Shown here: positions 19,677-29,056 of the stretch, one piece after another
Layout: the number at the start of each line of letters is the position of its first letter
How positions within the stretch are numbered: the stretch's first letter is position 1
Source: Thermoplasmata archaeon
Lineage (GTDB): Archaea > Thermoplasmatota > Thermoplasmata > Lutacidiplasmatales > UBA184
Assembly: GCA_022750435.1 (NCBI GenBank)
Contig: JAKIVS010000010.1
Location: 1-64,000, forward strand
Direction of reading: 5' to 3'
DNA length: 64,000 nt
Translations under genes and position numbers: made by a program
The notes under the pieces: generated by a model
Seen by the model: the letters and a program-made list of their open reading frames with translations, nothing else
Told to the model about the DNA's origin: nothing
The model's database searches: none

Positions 19677-21417
19677 GACCGAGGACCTCCACGGCTTTCG
19701 CGACGATCTCGTGCGGGTAGAACGGCTCGCCGTCGTACTTCAGCAGCTTGTGCGGGAATGCCCGGCCCGTCTCGGCGCGGATGAGCCGCCCAAGCTGGCC
19801 CGAGTAGTTCGCCTCGACGAGCAGCGTCGACTTGGCGTGTCCGAGCGCCGCGTCCACGACCTCGGCGTGCAGCGGGTACACCGTGCGAACGTGGAGCAGG
19901 TTCGTGGCGACGCCCTTCGCCGCGAGGAGCAGCATCGCATCGCGGACCGCACCGGCCGTCGATCCCCAGGCCACGAAGGTCAACGGCGCCTCGGCGGGTC
20001 CCTCCAGGACCGGAGGCTCGGTCGCCCCGGCAAGGCCCTCGAGCTTCCCCATCCGCTTCTGCATCATCCGAGCCCGCTCGGCGACCCAGACCGGGATTCC
20101 CGACTTGACGTCCGAGATCAGGTGGCCCTTCTCGTCGTGCTCGTCGGAGCCGGCGATCCACTGCAGGCCGGCCTGGCCCGGCAACGAACGCGGCGACACG
20201 CCGGATTGGGTGTATTGGTAGCGCTTGTACTCGTGGCCGTTCGGCTGCAGTGTGTACAGCGACGGGATGTCCACCGCCAGGTCGATGTCCGACCGGTCGA
20301 CCGTCATGTAGTTCTCCGACAGGTGCAGGTCGCTCGCGAGCAGGATCGGAGTCTGCCAATCCTCGGCGAGCTGGAAGGCCCGGATCGTCGCCCGGTACGC
20401 TTCCACGCAGTTGGCCGGAGCGAGGATCGCCCGCGGGAATTCGCTCTGGCCCGCGCCGAGCATCAGGTTGAGGTCGCCCTGCTCGGTCTTGGTCGGGAGC
20501 CCCGTGGAGGGGCCCGCGCGTTGCGACTCGACGACGACGAGGGGGATCTCGGCCATTCCGGCCATCCCGAGCGCTTCGACCATCAGGCAGAATCCGCCGC
20601 CGCTGGTGGAGGTCATCGACCGGACCCCGCCGAAGGAGGCTCCGATCGCCATGTTGATGGCGGCCAGCTCGTCCTCCGCCTGCTTCACGACGATCCCGAG
20701 GTCACGGGAGTGCGCGGCGAGCCAGTGCATGATCGTCGAGGCCGGGGTCATGGGGTACGCGGCGATGAACTTGCAGCCGGCGGCGGCCGCGCCGAGGGCG
20801 ATGGCGGCGTTGCCGGTCATCAGAAGCTTCGGGGCTCCCGCCTTCGAGATCGCGTGGTCGTTCACCGAGGCGTTCGCCTGGGCATGGGCGTATCCATCGG
20901 CGGCCGCGCCGAGGTTCCAGTCGACGACGTCGCCCTTCTTCTTGCCGAAGGAATCCGTGAGCGTCGCCTGGAGCACGTCGAGCGGAATACCGGAGAGGAA
21001 CGCCGTGGCCCCGAGGCCCCCCGCGTTCTGCAAGATCGACTGGGAAGTGTACTTCCGGGCAATGGCGAGCGTCGGGACCGGCAGCGCCTTCGTCCCGGCG
21101 GGGAGCGAGCTGGTCGGGATGTCGAACTTCTCCGGGTCGAACACCACCGTACCACCCCGGGAGAGGCTCGGCAGGTGTACGTCCGCCGTCTCCTTGTTCA
21201 TCGCGTAGAGCACGTCGCACGCGTCCCCCTGCGAGTGGACCGGGGAGGGCGAGGCGCGGGCCTGGAACCAGACGTGGCCGCCGCGGATCACCGATTGGTA
21301 GGCGTTGAGCCCGAAGACGTTCAGGCCCATCCGAGAGAGCGACTTGGAGAGCGTCTCGCCGACCGATGCGATGCCGTCCCCCGCGGCTCCTCCCGCGCGG
21401 ACGGAAATCTCTCCCAT
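19663..21417 (-). CDS. 2-oxoacid:ferredoxin oxidoreductase, fused gamma-alpha subunit
   Basis: N-terminal GGAAGDGIASVGETL...SVIRGGHVWFQ; AAYPMTPASTIMHWLA; MTSTSGGGFCLMVEALGMAGMAEIPLVVVESQRAGPSTGLPTKTEQGDL. Confidence 0.95.
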   Translation of the reverse strand: MGEISVRAGGAAGDGIASVGETLSKSLSRMGLNVFGLNAYQSVIRGGHVWFQARASPSPVHSQGDACDVLYAMNKETADVHLPSLSRGGTVVFDPEKFDIPTSSLPAGTKALPVPTLAIARKYTSQSILQNAGGLGATAFLSGIPLDVLQATLTDSFGKKKGDVVDWNLGAAADGYAHAQANASVNDHAISKAGAPKLLMTGNAAIALGAAAAGCKFIAAYPMTPASTIMHWLAAHSRDLGIVVKQAEDELAAINMAIGASFGGVRSMTSTSGGGFCLMVEALGMAGMAEIPLVVVESQRAGPSTGLPTKTEQGDLNLMLGAGQSEFPRAILAPANCVEAYRATIRAFQLAEDWQTPILLASDLHLSENYMTVDRSDIDLAVDIPSLYTLQPNGHEYKRYQYTQSGVSPRSLPGQAGLQWIAGSDEHDEKGHLISDVKSGIPVWVAERARMMQKRMGKLEGLAGATEPPVLEGPAEAPLTFVAWGSTAGAVRDAMLLLAAKGVATNLLHVRTVYPLHAEVVDAALGHAKSTLLVEANYSGQLGRLIRAETGRAFPHKLLKYDGEPFYPHEIVAKAVEVLGHGRN

Positions 21418-21541
21418 CGGGGCAGTTCGAGAGGGGGTGGCTATTAATCGGTTGTCTCTCGCCGACCGACACCCCCCAGGGATTCTGTCGTCGGTGGGCG
21501 CGGCCGAAACCGATTAGCCCGCTCCGGAGGTCCTTGGGCGG

Positions 21542-21799
21542 ATGCGCGGGGTGGTTCAGGTCCGACTGTACGCCACGGCCCGCGAGGCGGCCGGAATAGC
21601 CACGATCCACCGGCCCACGGGCCCGGACGGCGTCGTCCTCCGCACCCTCCTCCGGGAACTCGCGTCCAATCGACCTCAACTTGCCCTCGTATTCCGCCAC
21701 GCCCGGTTCGCCCGGAACGGGACGTACCTCCGCGGACTCGGCGCTCGGCTCCACGCCGGGGACGAGCTCGCGGTCCATCCTCCCTACAGCGGGGGATGA
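21542..21799 (+). CDS. moaD: MoaD/ThiS-family sulfur carrier
   Basis: Beta-grasp-size protein ending ...ELAVHPPYSGG, diglycine C-terminus; adjacent to moaE. Confidence 0.85.
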   Translation: MRGVVQVRLYATAREAAGIATIHRPTGPDGVVLRTLLRELASNRPQLALVFRHARFARNGTYLRGLGARLHAGDELAVHPPYSGG

Positions 21800-21802
21800 A
21801 CC

Positions 21803-22279
21803 GTGGAGGTCCAGCTCACCCGACGGCGACTCGACGTCGCTCGCGCCTACCGAGAGCTTGCGGACGACCGCTCGGGAGGCGTCGCCCTCTTCGTAGGCCG
21901 GGTTCGGCCGGACCGCGGGGAGGGCGGTGTCATTCGCGCGCTCTGGTACGAGGCCGACGAGCGGATGGCCCTTCCTCAGCTCCGGGCGCTGGTCGTCGAG
22001 GTGAGGCGTCTCCACGAGGCGCGTCGAGTCGTCGTGTGGCACCGCCTGGGCGAGATTCCTGTCGGTGAGGTCTCGGTAATCGTCGGCGCCGCGACCGGGC
22101 ACCGGGCCGAGGCGTTCCGGGCGGCGCGGTTCCTCATCGAGGGGGTGAAGCGCGGCGTGCCGATCTGGAAGACAGATCGAGCGCGACCCGCGCGTCGACC
22201 GCCACGACGCCCTCGCCCATCGGTCGGACGATCAGCGGGTTCAGGTCGAGCTCCGCGACCTCGGGGCACTCGACGATGA
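21803..22279 (+). CDS. moaE: Molybdopterin synthase catalytic subunit, C-terminally extended
   Basis: GGVALFVGRVRPDRGEGGVIRALWYEADERMA...VWHRLGEIPVGEVSVIVGAATGHRAEAFRAARFLIEGVKRGVPIWKTD; GTG start. Confidence 0.88.
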   Translation: MEVQLTRRRLDVARAYRELADDRSGGVALFVGRVRPDRGEGGVIRALWYEADERMALPQLRALVVEVRRLHEARRVVVWHRLGEIPVGEVSVIVGAATGHRAEAFRAARFLIEGVKRGVPIWKTDRARPARRPPRRPRPSVGRSAGSGRAPRPRGTRR

Positions 22280-24320
22280 GCTGGCTCACCCGCTCGATCG
22301 CCTCGTAGAGCGCGGGAAGGTCGCCGGGCGGCTCGCCCCGGACCCCGCGCAGCATCGCCGCCGACCGGACGGAATCGACCATGTGAACGGCGGAGAGGGG
22401 ACGGATCGGCGCCAGCCGGAAGGTGACGTCCTGCAGGACCTCGACGTAGATCCCGCCCATGCCGAAGACGACGACCGGGCCGAACGTCGCGTCCCGTTGG
22501 GCCCCCACCAGCACCTCGTGGCCCCCGCGGACCATCGCCTCGACCTCGAAACCTTGGATGTGCGCCTTCGGTGCCCGGCGGGCGAGCCCGGAGCGCATCG
22601 TGGTCCAGGCGGCGCGGAGGGTCGCGGCGTCGCCGAGGTTGGTCGCGACCCCGCCGACGTCGGTCTTGTGGGAGATGTCCGGGGAGGCGACTTTCAGCAC
22701 GACCGGATACCCAATCTCGTCGGCCGCCGCGATCGCGCCCTCGAGCGTGGTCGTTCCGCGGGACGGAGCGAACTCGATGCCGTACGCCTCCACAAGGGAG
22801 CGCGCGGAGTACTCGGGCAGGACGGTCGTCCCGCTCCGCCGCGCCGCCGCGATCGAACGACGGACCGCCGCCCGGTCCACCGGGAACGCCTTGGTGCGGG
22901 TCCTGGGGCGCGTCCTCCACGCCCGGTAGCGGGAGAGGGTGGCCAAGCCGGAGACGGCCTCCTCGGGGAACGTGAACGTGGGCACCCCGGCGTCCTCGAG
23001 CTGGCCGACCTCTCGGCTCAGGTCGGTCAGCCCAAACAGGCAGGCGGCGACCGGTTTCCGGCTCCGGCCGCGACCGGCGAGGATCGCGGCCGCGGCGGCG
23101 TCGCCGGAGAGCGTCCCCGTCGGGGTCGCGATGACGAGGGCGCCGTCCACGTCGGAGGAGGCCAGGAGTCGGGCGAGGGCGGACGAATACTGCGGGCCCC
23201 CGGCGTCCGCGGTCATATCGACCGGGTTCCCGACCGACGCGGAGGGGGAGAGCAACCTCCGCAGGCCGTCGGCGACGCGCGCATTTGGGCGGGGGAGTTC
23301 GAGGCCGAGACGGGCACACGCGTCCGCGGCGACGATTCCCGGACCCCCGGAGTTCGTCAGGATCGCGAGACGGGGTCCCGCGAGGGTTAGTCCCGCCCCG
23401 TGGACCTTTGCGGCCCGGAAGAGTTCGCCGATCGAATCGACGCGGATCACGCCCGACTGCTCGAACAGGGCGTCGTACAGCTTGTCCTGGGCGGAGTGGG
23501 CGAGCGAGCCGGTGTGGCTGCGTGCGGCCCTCTCTCCGGCGGGCGACCGACCGCTCTTGATCACGAGCACCGGCTTCCGCTCCGTGACCTCGCGCGCGGT
23601 CTCGAGGAAGCGATGCCCGTCGGCGAGGTTCTCGACGTACAGCAGCACCACCCCGGTCGCCGGGTCGTCGGCGAGGCAGCGAAGTAGGTCGTTCTCATCG
23701 ACCCCCGCCCGGTTTCCGATCGAGACGAATCGGGAGAACCCGATCCGCTCCGCGATCCCGTAGCGCAGGATGCCCGCGCAGAGCGCTCCGCTCTGGCTGA
23801 CGAAGGCGATGTGTCCCCGGGGGGGCAGCGTGTCCGAGAAGGTGGCGTTCAGCCCGACCGTCGGGTCGGTGTTGAGAAGGCCGAAGCAGTTCGGACCGAC
23901 GAGCGACATCCCATAGTGGCGGGCGCGATCGACCAGCGCCGCTTCGAGGGCGACCCCGGCGCCACCGACCTCGCGGAATCCCGCGGAGATCACGACGACC
24001 CCCCGGGTGCCCTTGCGGCCGAGCTCGTCCACGACGCCCGCTACCTGAGGGGCCGGGACAATGACGACAGCCAACTCCGGAGTCTCCGGAAGTTGGTCCA
24101 CCGACGGGTAGCACCGCACCCCGCTCACGCTCGGCCATCGCGGATTGACCGGATACACGACCCCTTGGAAGCCGGCGCCGAGAATGTTACGGAACAGGCT
24201 CGCCCCGACCGCGCCCGGGCGATTGGAGGCGCCGACCACCGCCACCGAGTGGGGCCGGAACAGTTCGTCGTGCCCCGGCAGCGATCGGTCGCGCACGCGT
24301 CGGACTCTCCGATTCGCCAC
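22134..24320 (-). CDS. Acetyl/acyl-CoA synthetase (ADP-forming), fused alpha-beta subunits
   Basis: CoA-binding SVAVVGASNRPGAVGASLFRN; GPNCFGLLN; VSQSGALCAGIL; ATP-grasp YPVVLKVASPDISHKTDVGGVATNL; AELDLNPLIV. Confidence 0.93.
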   Translation of the reverse strand: MANRRVRRVRDRSLPGHDELFRPHSVAVVGASNRPGAVGASLFRNILGAGFQGVVYPVNPRWPSVSGVRCYPSVDQLPETPELAVVIVPAPQVAGVVDELGRKGTRGVVVISAGFREVGGAGVALEAALVDRARHYGMSLVGPNCFGLLNTDPTVGLNATFSDTLPPRGHIAFVSQSGALCAGILRYGIAERIGFSRFVSIGNRAGVDENDLLRCLADDPATGVVLLYVENLADGHRFLETAREVTERKPVLVIKSGRSPAGERAARSHTGSLAHSAQDKLYDALFEQSGVIRVDSIGELFRAAKVHGAGLTLAGPRLAILTNSGGPGIVAADACARLGLELPRPNARVADGLRRLLSPSASVGNPVDMTADAGGPQYSSALARLLASSDVDGALVIATPTGTLSGDAAAAAILAGRGRSRKPVAACLFGLTDLSREVGQLEDAGVPTFTFPEEAVSGLATLSRYRAWRTRPRTRTKAFPVDRAAVRRSIAAARRSGTTVLPEYSARSLVEAYGIEFAPSRGTTTLEGAIAAADEIGYPVVLKVASPDISHKTDVGGVATNLGDAATLRAAWTTMRSGLARRAPKAHIQGFEVEAMVRGGHEVLVGAQRDATFGPVVVFGMGGIYVEVLQDVTFRLAPIRPLSAVHMVDSVRSAAMLRGVRGEPPGDLPALYEAIERVSQLIVECPEVAELDLNPLIVRPMGEGVVAVDARVALDLSSRSARRASPPR

Positions 24321-24358
24321 CGCGCCCCCGTTAAATACGATGGCCCGGCTTCGAGCCG

Positions 24359-25231
24359 ATGGCCGAACCGACGGGGGCCGCGGTGCCGCACGGCCCGTCC
24401 TCTCCGCCCGGCGCCGCGCCCGCGCGCGGACGTCCCGGTGGCGTCCTCCAGAAGATGGGGAAGGGTCAGATTACCCACGTGGTGGCCGTCGGTTCGGGCA
24501 AGGGCGGCGTCGGCAAGTCGTCGACCACGGCCCTGCTCGCCGCCGAACTTCGCCGGCGGGGCCTCGCGGTCGGGCTCCTGGACGCCGACGTCACTGGACC
24601 CTCCATCCCGAAACTGTTCGGCCTCTCCGGCCCGCTCGTCGACAAGGGCGAGGGGATCGAGGCGACCCGCAGCGCGGGCGGCATTCCGGTCGTCTCCTCG
24701 CAGTTCCTCGTCGAGGACGAGCAGGCACCGGTGATCTGGCGCGGACCCCTGGTCACCCGGCTCATCATGCAGTTTTTTGGCGGGGTGAACTGGGGGAAGC
24801 TCGACTACCTCCTGATCGACATGCCGCCTGGGACGAGCGACGTCCCGCTGACCGTGTTCCAAACCATCCCGATCGACGGGATGGTGTTCGTGTTCACCCC
24901 GCAGGACCTCGCCGCGATGATTGTGAAGAAGGCGATGAACATGGCCCGGGACCTCCACGTGCCGCTCCTCGGCGCCGTGGAGAACATGAGCTACCTCGCC
25001 TGCCCCCACTGCCACGAGCGGATTCGCCTGTTCGGCGCCGGCGGGATCGACAAGATCGCCGAGGAGTACGGCATCGCGGTCCTGGCGAAGTTGCCCGTCG
25101 ACCCGGCGCTTTCGGACGCCGCCGACCATGGCGGGATCGAAGGGTACGCCTCGCCCGAGGTCGCCGCCCTCGGGGACGCGTTCCTCGCCGCCGTCGCCCG
25201 TCAGACGAGCGACACCGTCACGACGTTGTGA
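24359..25231 (+). CDS. Mrp/ApbC/NBP35-family P-loop ATPase (Fe-S carrier)
   Basis: VGSGKGGVGKSSTTALLAAEL, LLDADVTGPSIPKLFG, DYLLIDMPPGTSDVPLTV, ENMSYLACPHC. Confidence 0.94.
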   Translation: MAEPTGAAVPHGPSSPPGAAPARGRPGGVLQKMGKGQITHVVAVGSGKGGVGKSSTTALLAAELRRRGLAVGLLDADVTGPSIPKLFGLSGPLVDKGEGIEATRSAGGIPVVSSQFLVEDEQAPVIWRGPLVTRLIMQFFGGVNWGKLDYLLIDMPPGTSDVPLTVFQTIPIDGMVFVFTPQDLAAMIVKKAMNMARDLHVPLLGAVENMSYLACPHCHERIRLFGAGGIDKIAEEYGIAVLAKLPVDPALSDAADHGGIEGYASPEVAALGDAFLAAVARQTSDTVTTL

Positions 25232-25919
25232 CCGTTCGCAGCTGCGCGAAGGCGACTGTTTCCGTCGGCACGCCGCGCCGGTGGAGCGCGTCGGCGAGCC
25301 CCCGGACGTGGGCGTCCCCAACCACCGCGGCGACCCGCCCGTAGCCGTTGCGTCGCGCCTCGGTGAGGCGGGCGGCCATGTGCTCGTTCCGCTCGTCGAG
25401 CAGGACCCGGGCCACGCCCGGGTACGCCTGGCGCAGCTGCCCGACATAGTCGTCGGGCGCCTCGGCGTACCGGTCGATCTCCGTCCGGACGAGGCGGGAG
25501 GGGATCACGAGCCCGACGATGCTTCCCACCACGAGCAGGATCCGCTCGCGGAACGACAGCGACCCGATCAGGTGGGCGACGGTCTCCCGGATCGGGTCGT
25601 CGATGAGGAGCAGCGGGATCCCCCGCTCCTTCGCGAGGGTGGCCGCGCTGCGCATCTCCGCGCCGGCGATGCCGGCGCCCAACTCGCCGCCGAGACGGCG
25701 CTGGACGACCGCCCACAGGCGCAGGAAGAACGGCCCGCCACCCGCGGGGGCGGCGGGGGTGCCCTCCGTGAGGAGGGCGCGGGCCCGCTCGTCGTCCAGC
25801 TCGACGGCGATCGCATCGAGCGTGCGGCCCTGGAGCGTCGCGCGGATCGGCCCCTCGAGGTCGACCACGTGCGCGGCGCCGAGGAGGAGGACCGGCGCCT
25901 CGAGGGTGCTGGAGTACAC
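25218..25919 (-). CDS. TraB-family protein
   Basis: GAAHV, AIAVELDDERARALL, VLLDERNEHMAARLTE, VAAVVGDAHVRGL motifs; GTG start. Confidence 0.8.
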   Translation of the reverse strand: MYSSTLEAPVLLLGAAHVVDLEGPIRATLQGRTLDAIAVELDDERARALLTEGTPAAPAGGGPFFLRLWAVVQRRLGGELGAGIAGAEMRSAATLAKERGIPLLLIDDPIRETVAHLIGSLSFRERILLVVGSIVGLVIPSRLVRTEIDRYAEAPDDYVGQLRQAYPGVARVLLDERNEHMAARLTEARRNGYGRVAAVVGDAHVRGLADALHRRGVPTETVAFAQLRTVTTS

Positions 25920-25998
25920 GGGGGCTCGACCCCCTGCTCGCAGATGGGGGTTGCGGCCTCGCGGCAGGGTTTTCGGCCCCCTTGGCCTCCGGCGGTCG

Positions 25999-27081
25999 AT
26001 GGCGAGCCCGTTTCCGCCGCCGCAGGACCCGAAACCGCCGACGGGCCGCACCCGGCACCCGTTCTTCATGCACGCCATGGTTCGACGCCAGCAGGTGGCG
26101 GTCCAGGCGACGCTCGCCGAGGCGTCGACGTTCGCGGGAGCCCCCTTGCTCCGCGACCCGGGGGCTCGGCTCCTCACCACGGGCATCGGCACGTCGTTCC
26201 ATGCCGCTCTCGCCGTCGCCGCCGCGGCGCGGGCGGCCGCTCCCGGTCGGTTCGTCGAGGCGCGTCCCGCCTTCGACCTCTTGGATTCCCCGGAGAGCGT
26301 CACGGCCGACTACGCAGTCGCCTTCTCGGAGTCCGCGGAGACGTTCGTCACCGTCCGCGCCCTCGAGCTGCTCCGGGAGCGCAAGGTCCCGACCCTGCTG
26401 ATCACCGCCGCCCCCAAGGGAGAGGGGCGGGAGGTCGCGAGCAGCACGTTCGAGACCAAGTACTCCCGCGAGGACTCCTGGACCCACACGGTCAGCTACG
26501 CCGCGGGCGTGGCGGCGGGATGGGCCCTCGTGCGGGCCGCGCCGGACCCGGTCGCGGATGCGACCGTCGTCGGGGCCATCGGCGACACGCTCGACCTGGA
26601 ACCAAAGGTGATGGAGGCGGTGGAGGCAATCGGCGACCGGGACCGGTTCGTCGTCGTCGGCTCGGGAAGCGCCGAGGCGACGGCGCGCGAGGCGGCCCTC
26701 AAGATCCGCGAGGCGACGGGTCGGTTCGCGACCGCGGTCGGGGTCGAGGAGCTGCTCCACGGGATCCTCCCCTCGGTGAACGGGAAGACGGCGGTGCTGG
26801 CGGTCTCGGGCACCGCGTTCGAGCGACGCCGGGCCCTCGAGGGCCTCACCGCGTCCCGGCATCTCGAGGCGTTCCCCTGGCTGATCGACACCTCGGGGGC
26901 GCCCACCGTCGAGCAGGGACTCGCCCTTCCGCCCGTACCACCGTCGATCGCCCCGGTCGTTCAGGGCATCCCCTTCCAATGGCTCGCCTACTGGATCGCC
27001 GTCTCCGACGGACGCAACCCGGACATCATGGGCCTCGACGACCCCAAGGTGCTCGCCGCCCGCCGGAGTTTCGGGATCTGA
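25999..27081 (+). CDS. SIS-domain isomerase, GlmS isomerase-domain-like
   Basis: GIGTSFHAALAVAAAAR...ARPAFDLLD; FVVVGSGSAEATAREAALKIREATG; VEELLHGILPSV. Confidence 0.83.
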   Translation: MASPFPPPQDPKPPTGRTRHPFFMHAMVRRQQVAVQATLAEASTFAGAPLLRDPGARLLTTGIGTSFHAALAVAAAARAAAPGRFVEARPAFDLLDSPESVTADYAVAFSESAETFVTVRALELLRERKVPTLLITAAPKGEGREVASSTFETKYSREDSWTHTVSYAAGVAAGWALVRAAPDPVADATVVGAIGDTLDLEPKVMEAVEAIGDRDRFVVVGSGSAEATAREAALKIREATGRFATAVGVEELLHGILPSVNGKTAVLAVSGTAFERRRALEGLTASRHLEAFPWLIDTSGAPTVEQGLALPPVPPSIAPVVQGIPFQWLAYWIAVSDGRNPDIMGLDDPKVLAARRSFGI

Positions 27082-27149
27082 CGGGTTGCCGGACCACCGA
27101 CGGTCCCCGTCCGCCAAACCCCAAATAGGGTCTCTCGGTCGCGCCGCCG

Positions 27150-27449
27150 ATGGCGTGGACGATCTTCGAGGTGCCGAGCGCGCGCCGCACCGAACTCGAC
27201 GCCGCCCTCAACGACGACGTTGTCTCCCGGCAGAGCCAGAAGATCCGGGACGCCGCGACCCAGGGCGGGGCGGCCGGCCAGCTGTTCGTGGTCATCTCCG
27301 GGTCGGACGACGGCGTGGCTCGCGCGAACGAATTGATGGCCCCGCTCGGACGCAAGCTGCCCCCCGCGGACGCCGAGGCGCTCCACAAGAAGCTCCAGGA
27401 CGAGGACGACTCGGCCTCGGCCGGAATGGGGCTGTTCTTCACCGAGTGA
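27150..27449 (+). CDS. Small hypothetical protein
   Basis: 99 aa MAWTIFEVPSARRTELDAALNDDVVSRQSQKIRDAATQGG...GMGLFFTE; own intergenic space. Confidence 0.65.
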   Translation: MAWTIFEVPSARRTELDAALNDDVVSRQSQKIRDAATQGGAAGQLFVVISGSDDGVARANELMAPLGRKLPPADAEALHKKLQDEDDSASAGMGLFFTE

Positions 27450-27455
27450 GCGGAC

Positions 27456-28247
27456 CTACGGCTCGCTCGGACCCTGCGACGGCTCGAGGTCTTCGCCGCC
27501 GGCGAAGTTCTGCTGGAGCGACCGGTACAGCGGTTCGAGGCCCACGCCGGACCGCGCCGACGTCGGGATCAGCGTCGCGAGCGGGGCCATCGCCTCCATC
27601 GCACGGAACAGCTCCGTCGAGAGCTGCAGGTCCGGCGTGGCCGTCTCGCGCGTGACCGCGTCGTAGAGCCGACCGGGCTCCTCGCCCCATCCGAGGATCT
27701 CCTCGAGGCGCGCCGGGTCGAGCAGGTCGGTCTTCGTGAGAATGTTCAGCGTCGGGAGGCGGAAGCGGAACTCGACCGTCGCCGAGAGCAGGAGGAGGGA
27801 GACGAACCCGTTCGGCGTCCGCGCGAGGGCCGGGTCGAACAGGAATGCGATGGTGGACCGCTCCCCGCTGAGCGCGTCGACGATCGCCCGCGACGCCTCG
27901 CGGAAGGCGAACAGCTCGATCTGGCCGGGCGTGTCGACCAGGACGTAGTCGGACTTGAACTCCGAGAGCGCCTGCTTGACGTCGAACACCTTGAGCGCGA
28001 TCATGTCGGCCGCCGCCACCTGCGCGCCGTTCGGACCGAGGTTGTGCTCGGCCATCACCTCCGGGAGCTGGACCCACTCCCGGATGTCGACGTCCGGCTC
28101 CAGGTCGACGCTCTCGTTGCCCGGGTCGAGGTTGAGAATCGTCGCGTCGTAGCCGGCGCCCTTCAGGTAGGCCCGGAAGGCGTGGACGAGGTTCGTCTTC
28201 CCGGCGCCGGCGGTGCCCGTGAAGTAGACGGTCCCCGGCTCCTCCAT
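27456..28247 (-). CDS. GPN-loop GTPase
   Basis: FTGTAGAGKTNLVHAF, LDPGNES, LVDTPGQIELFAFRE; GPN motif region HNLGPNGAQ. Confidence 0.95.
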   Translation of the reverse strand: MEEPGTVYFTGTAGAGKTNLVHAFRAYLKGAGYDATILNLDPGNESVDLEPDVDIREWVQLPEVMAEHNLGPNGAQVAAADMIALKVFDVKQALSEFKSDYVLVDTPGQIELFAFREASRAIVDALSGERSTIAFLFDPALARTPNGFVSLLLLSATVEFRFRLPTLNILTKTDLLDPARLEEILGWGEEPGRLYDAVTRETATPDLQLSTELFRAMEAMAPLATLIPTSARSGVGLEPLYRSLQQNFAGGEDLEPSQGPSEP

Positions 28248-28547
28248 CTACCGCTTCCCCCCCTCGGCGTGCCGTTGGGACAGCGCCGTGGCGAGCTGGC
28301 GGAGGAAGGCGGTCTTGGTGACCCCGGCCTTCTTCGCGATCCGAACCCGGCCGGCGTACGCGTGGACCGCGCGGGGATACTGCTTGTCCGGCTCGCTCGT
28401 CGCCGTGAAGCCGAGGGATTGAGCAACCTCGACGATCTCCTCGAGCGTCGTCTCCGCGACCGCCACCGGTTGGGCGACGCGACGACCGAGGGCGCGGGTG
28501 GTGCCGCGGCTCACGTAGGCCGGGTAGACGAAGAAATGGTCCGGCAT
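28248..28547 (-). CDS. srp19: Signal recognition particle protein SRP19
   Basis: FFVYPAYVSRGTTRALGRRVAQPVAV...PRAVHAYAGRVRIAKK. Confidence 0.85.
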   Translation of the reverse strand: MPDHFFVYPAYVSRGTTRALGRRVAQPVAVAETTLEEIVEVAQSLGFTATSEPDKQYPRAVHAYAGRVRIAKKAGVTKTAFLRQLATALSQRHAEGGKR

Positions 28548-28566
28548 CCGCGCCCCCGTTCCGGGG

Positions 28567-28965
28567 TCACTTCGATGCCGTGCGTTCGCCGATGCGCACC
28601 GCGTTGACGACGCCGTCCTGCCCCGGGCGCGACCGGACCCGGACGAGTCCGAGCTCCGTCTCGAGGATGGCGCCCTTCGTGATGATGTTGCGTTGAACGA
28701 AGTTCGGGTTCGCGGGGTTCTCGCGGACGGTAACGATCTTCGTGACCTTCGAGGCCTTCGTCGCGGGGTCGTAGACGTTGGCCATCTCGACGGTCAGGAT
28801 CCGGATCCGCTGGGAGCCCCCGCGGGTGCGGTACGGCTTGACCGTCCCCGGTCCGAGGGTCGCCTGCTGGAGCTCGCGGCCGATCTCGAACCGACGCTTC
28901 TTGCGGATGGGCCGAAGCCGACCTCCCGTCCGCTTGCGCCGTGAGCGACCTTGCCAGACCCCCAT
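28567..28965 (-). CDS. rps8e: 30S ribosomal protein S8e
   Basis: MGVWQGRSRRKRTGGRLRPIRKKRRFEIGRE...NPANPNFVQRNIITKGAILETELGLVRVRSRPGQDGVVNAV. Confidence 0.96.
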   Translation of the reverse strand: MGVWQGRSRRKRTGGRLRPIRKKRRFEIGRELQQATLGPGTVKPYRTRGGSQRIRILTVEMANVYDPATKASKVTKIVTVRENPANPNFVQRNIITKGAILETELGLVRVRSRPGQDGVVNAVRIGERTASK

Positions 28966-29056
28966 AGTTCCTCGTCGAGGGCGCAGCGAGCGGGGTTCGG
29001 TATTTGACGTTTCGCGGCCTCGGCGACGGCCCCCGGGCGGACGCGGGCCGTCGACG

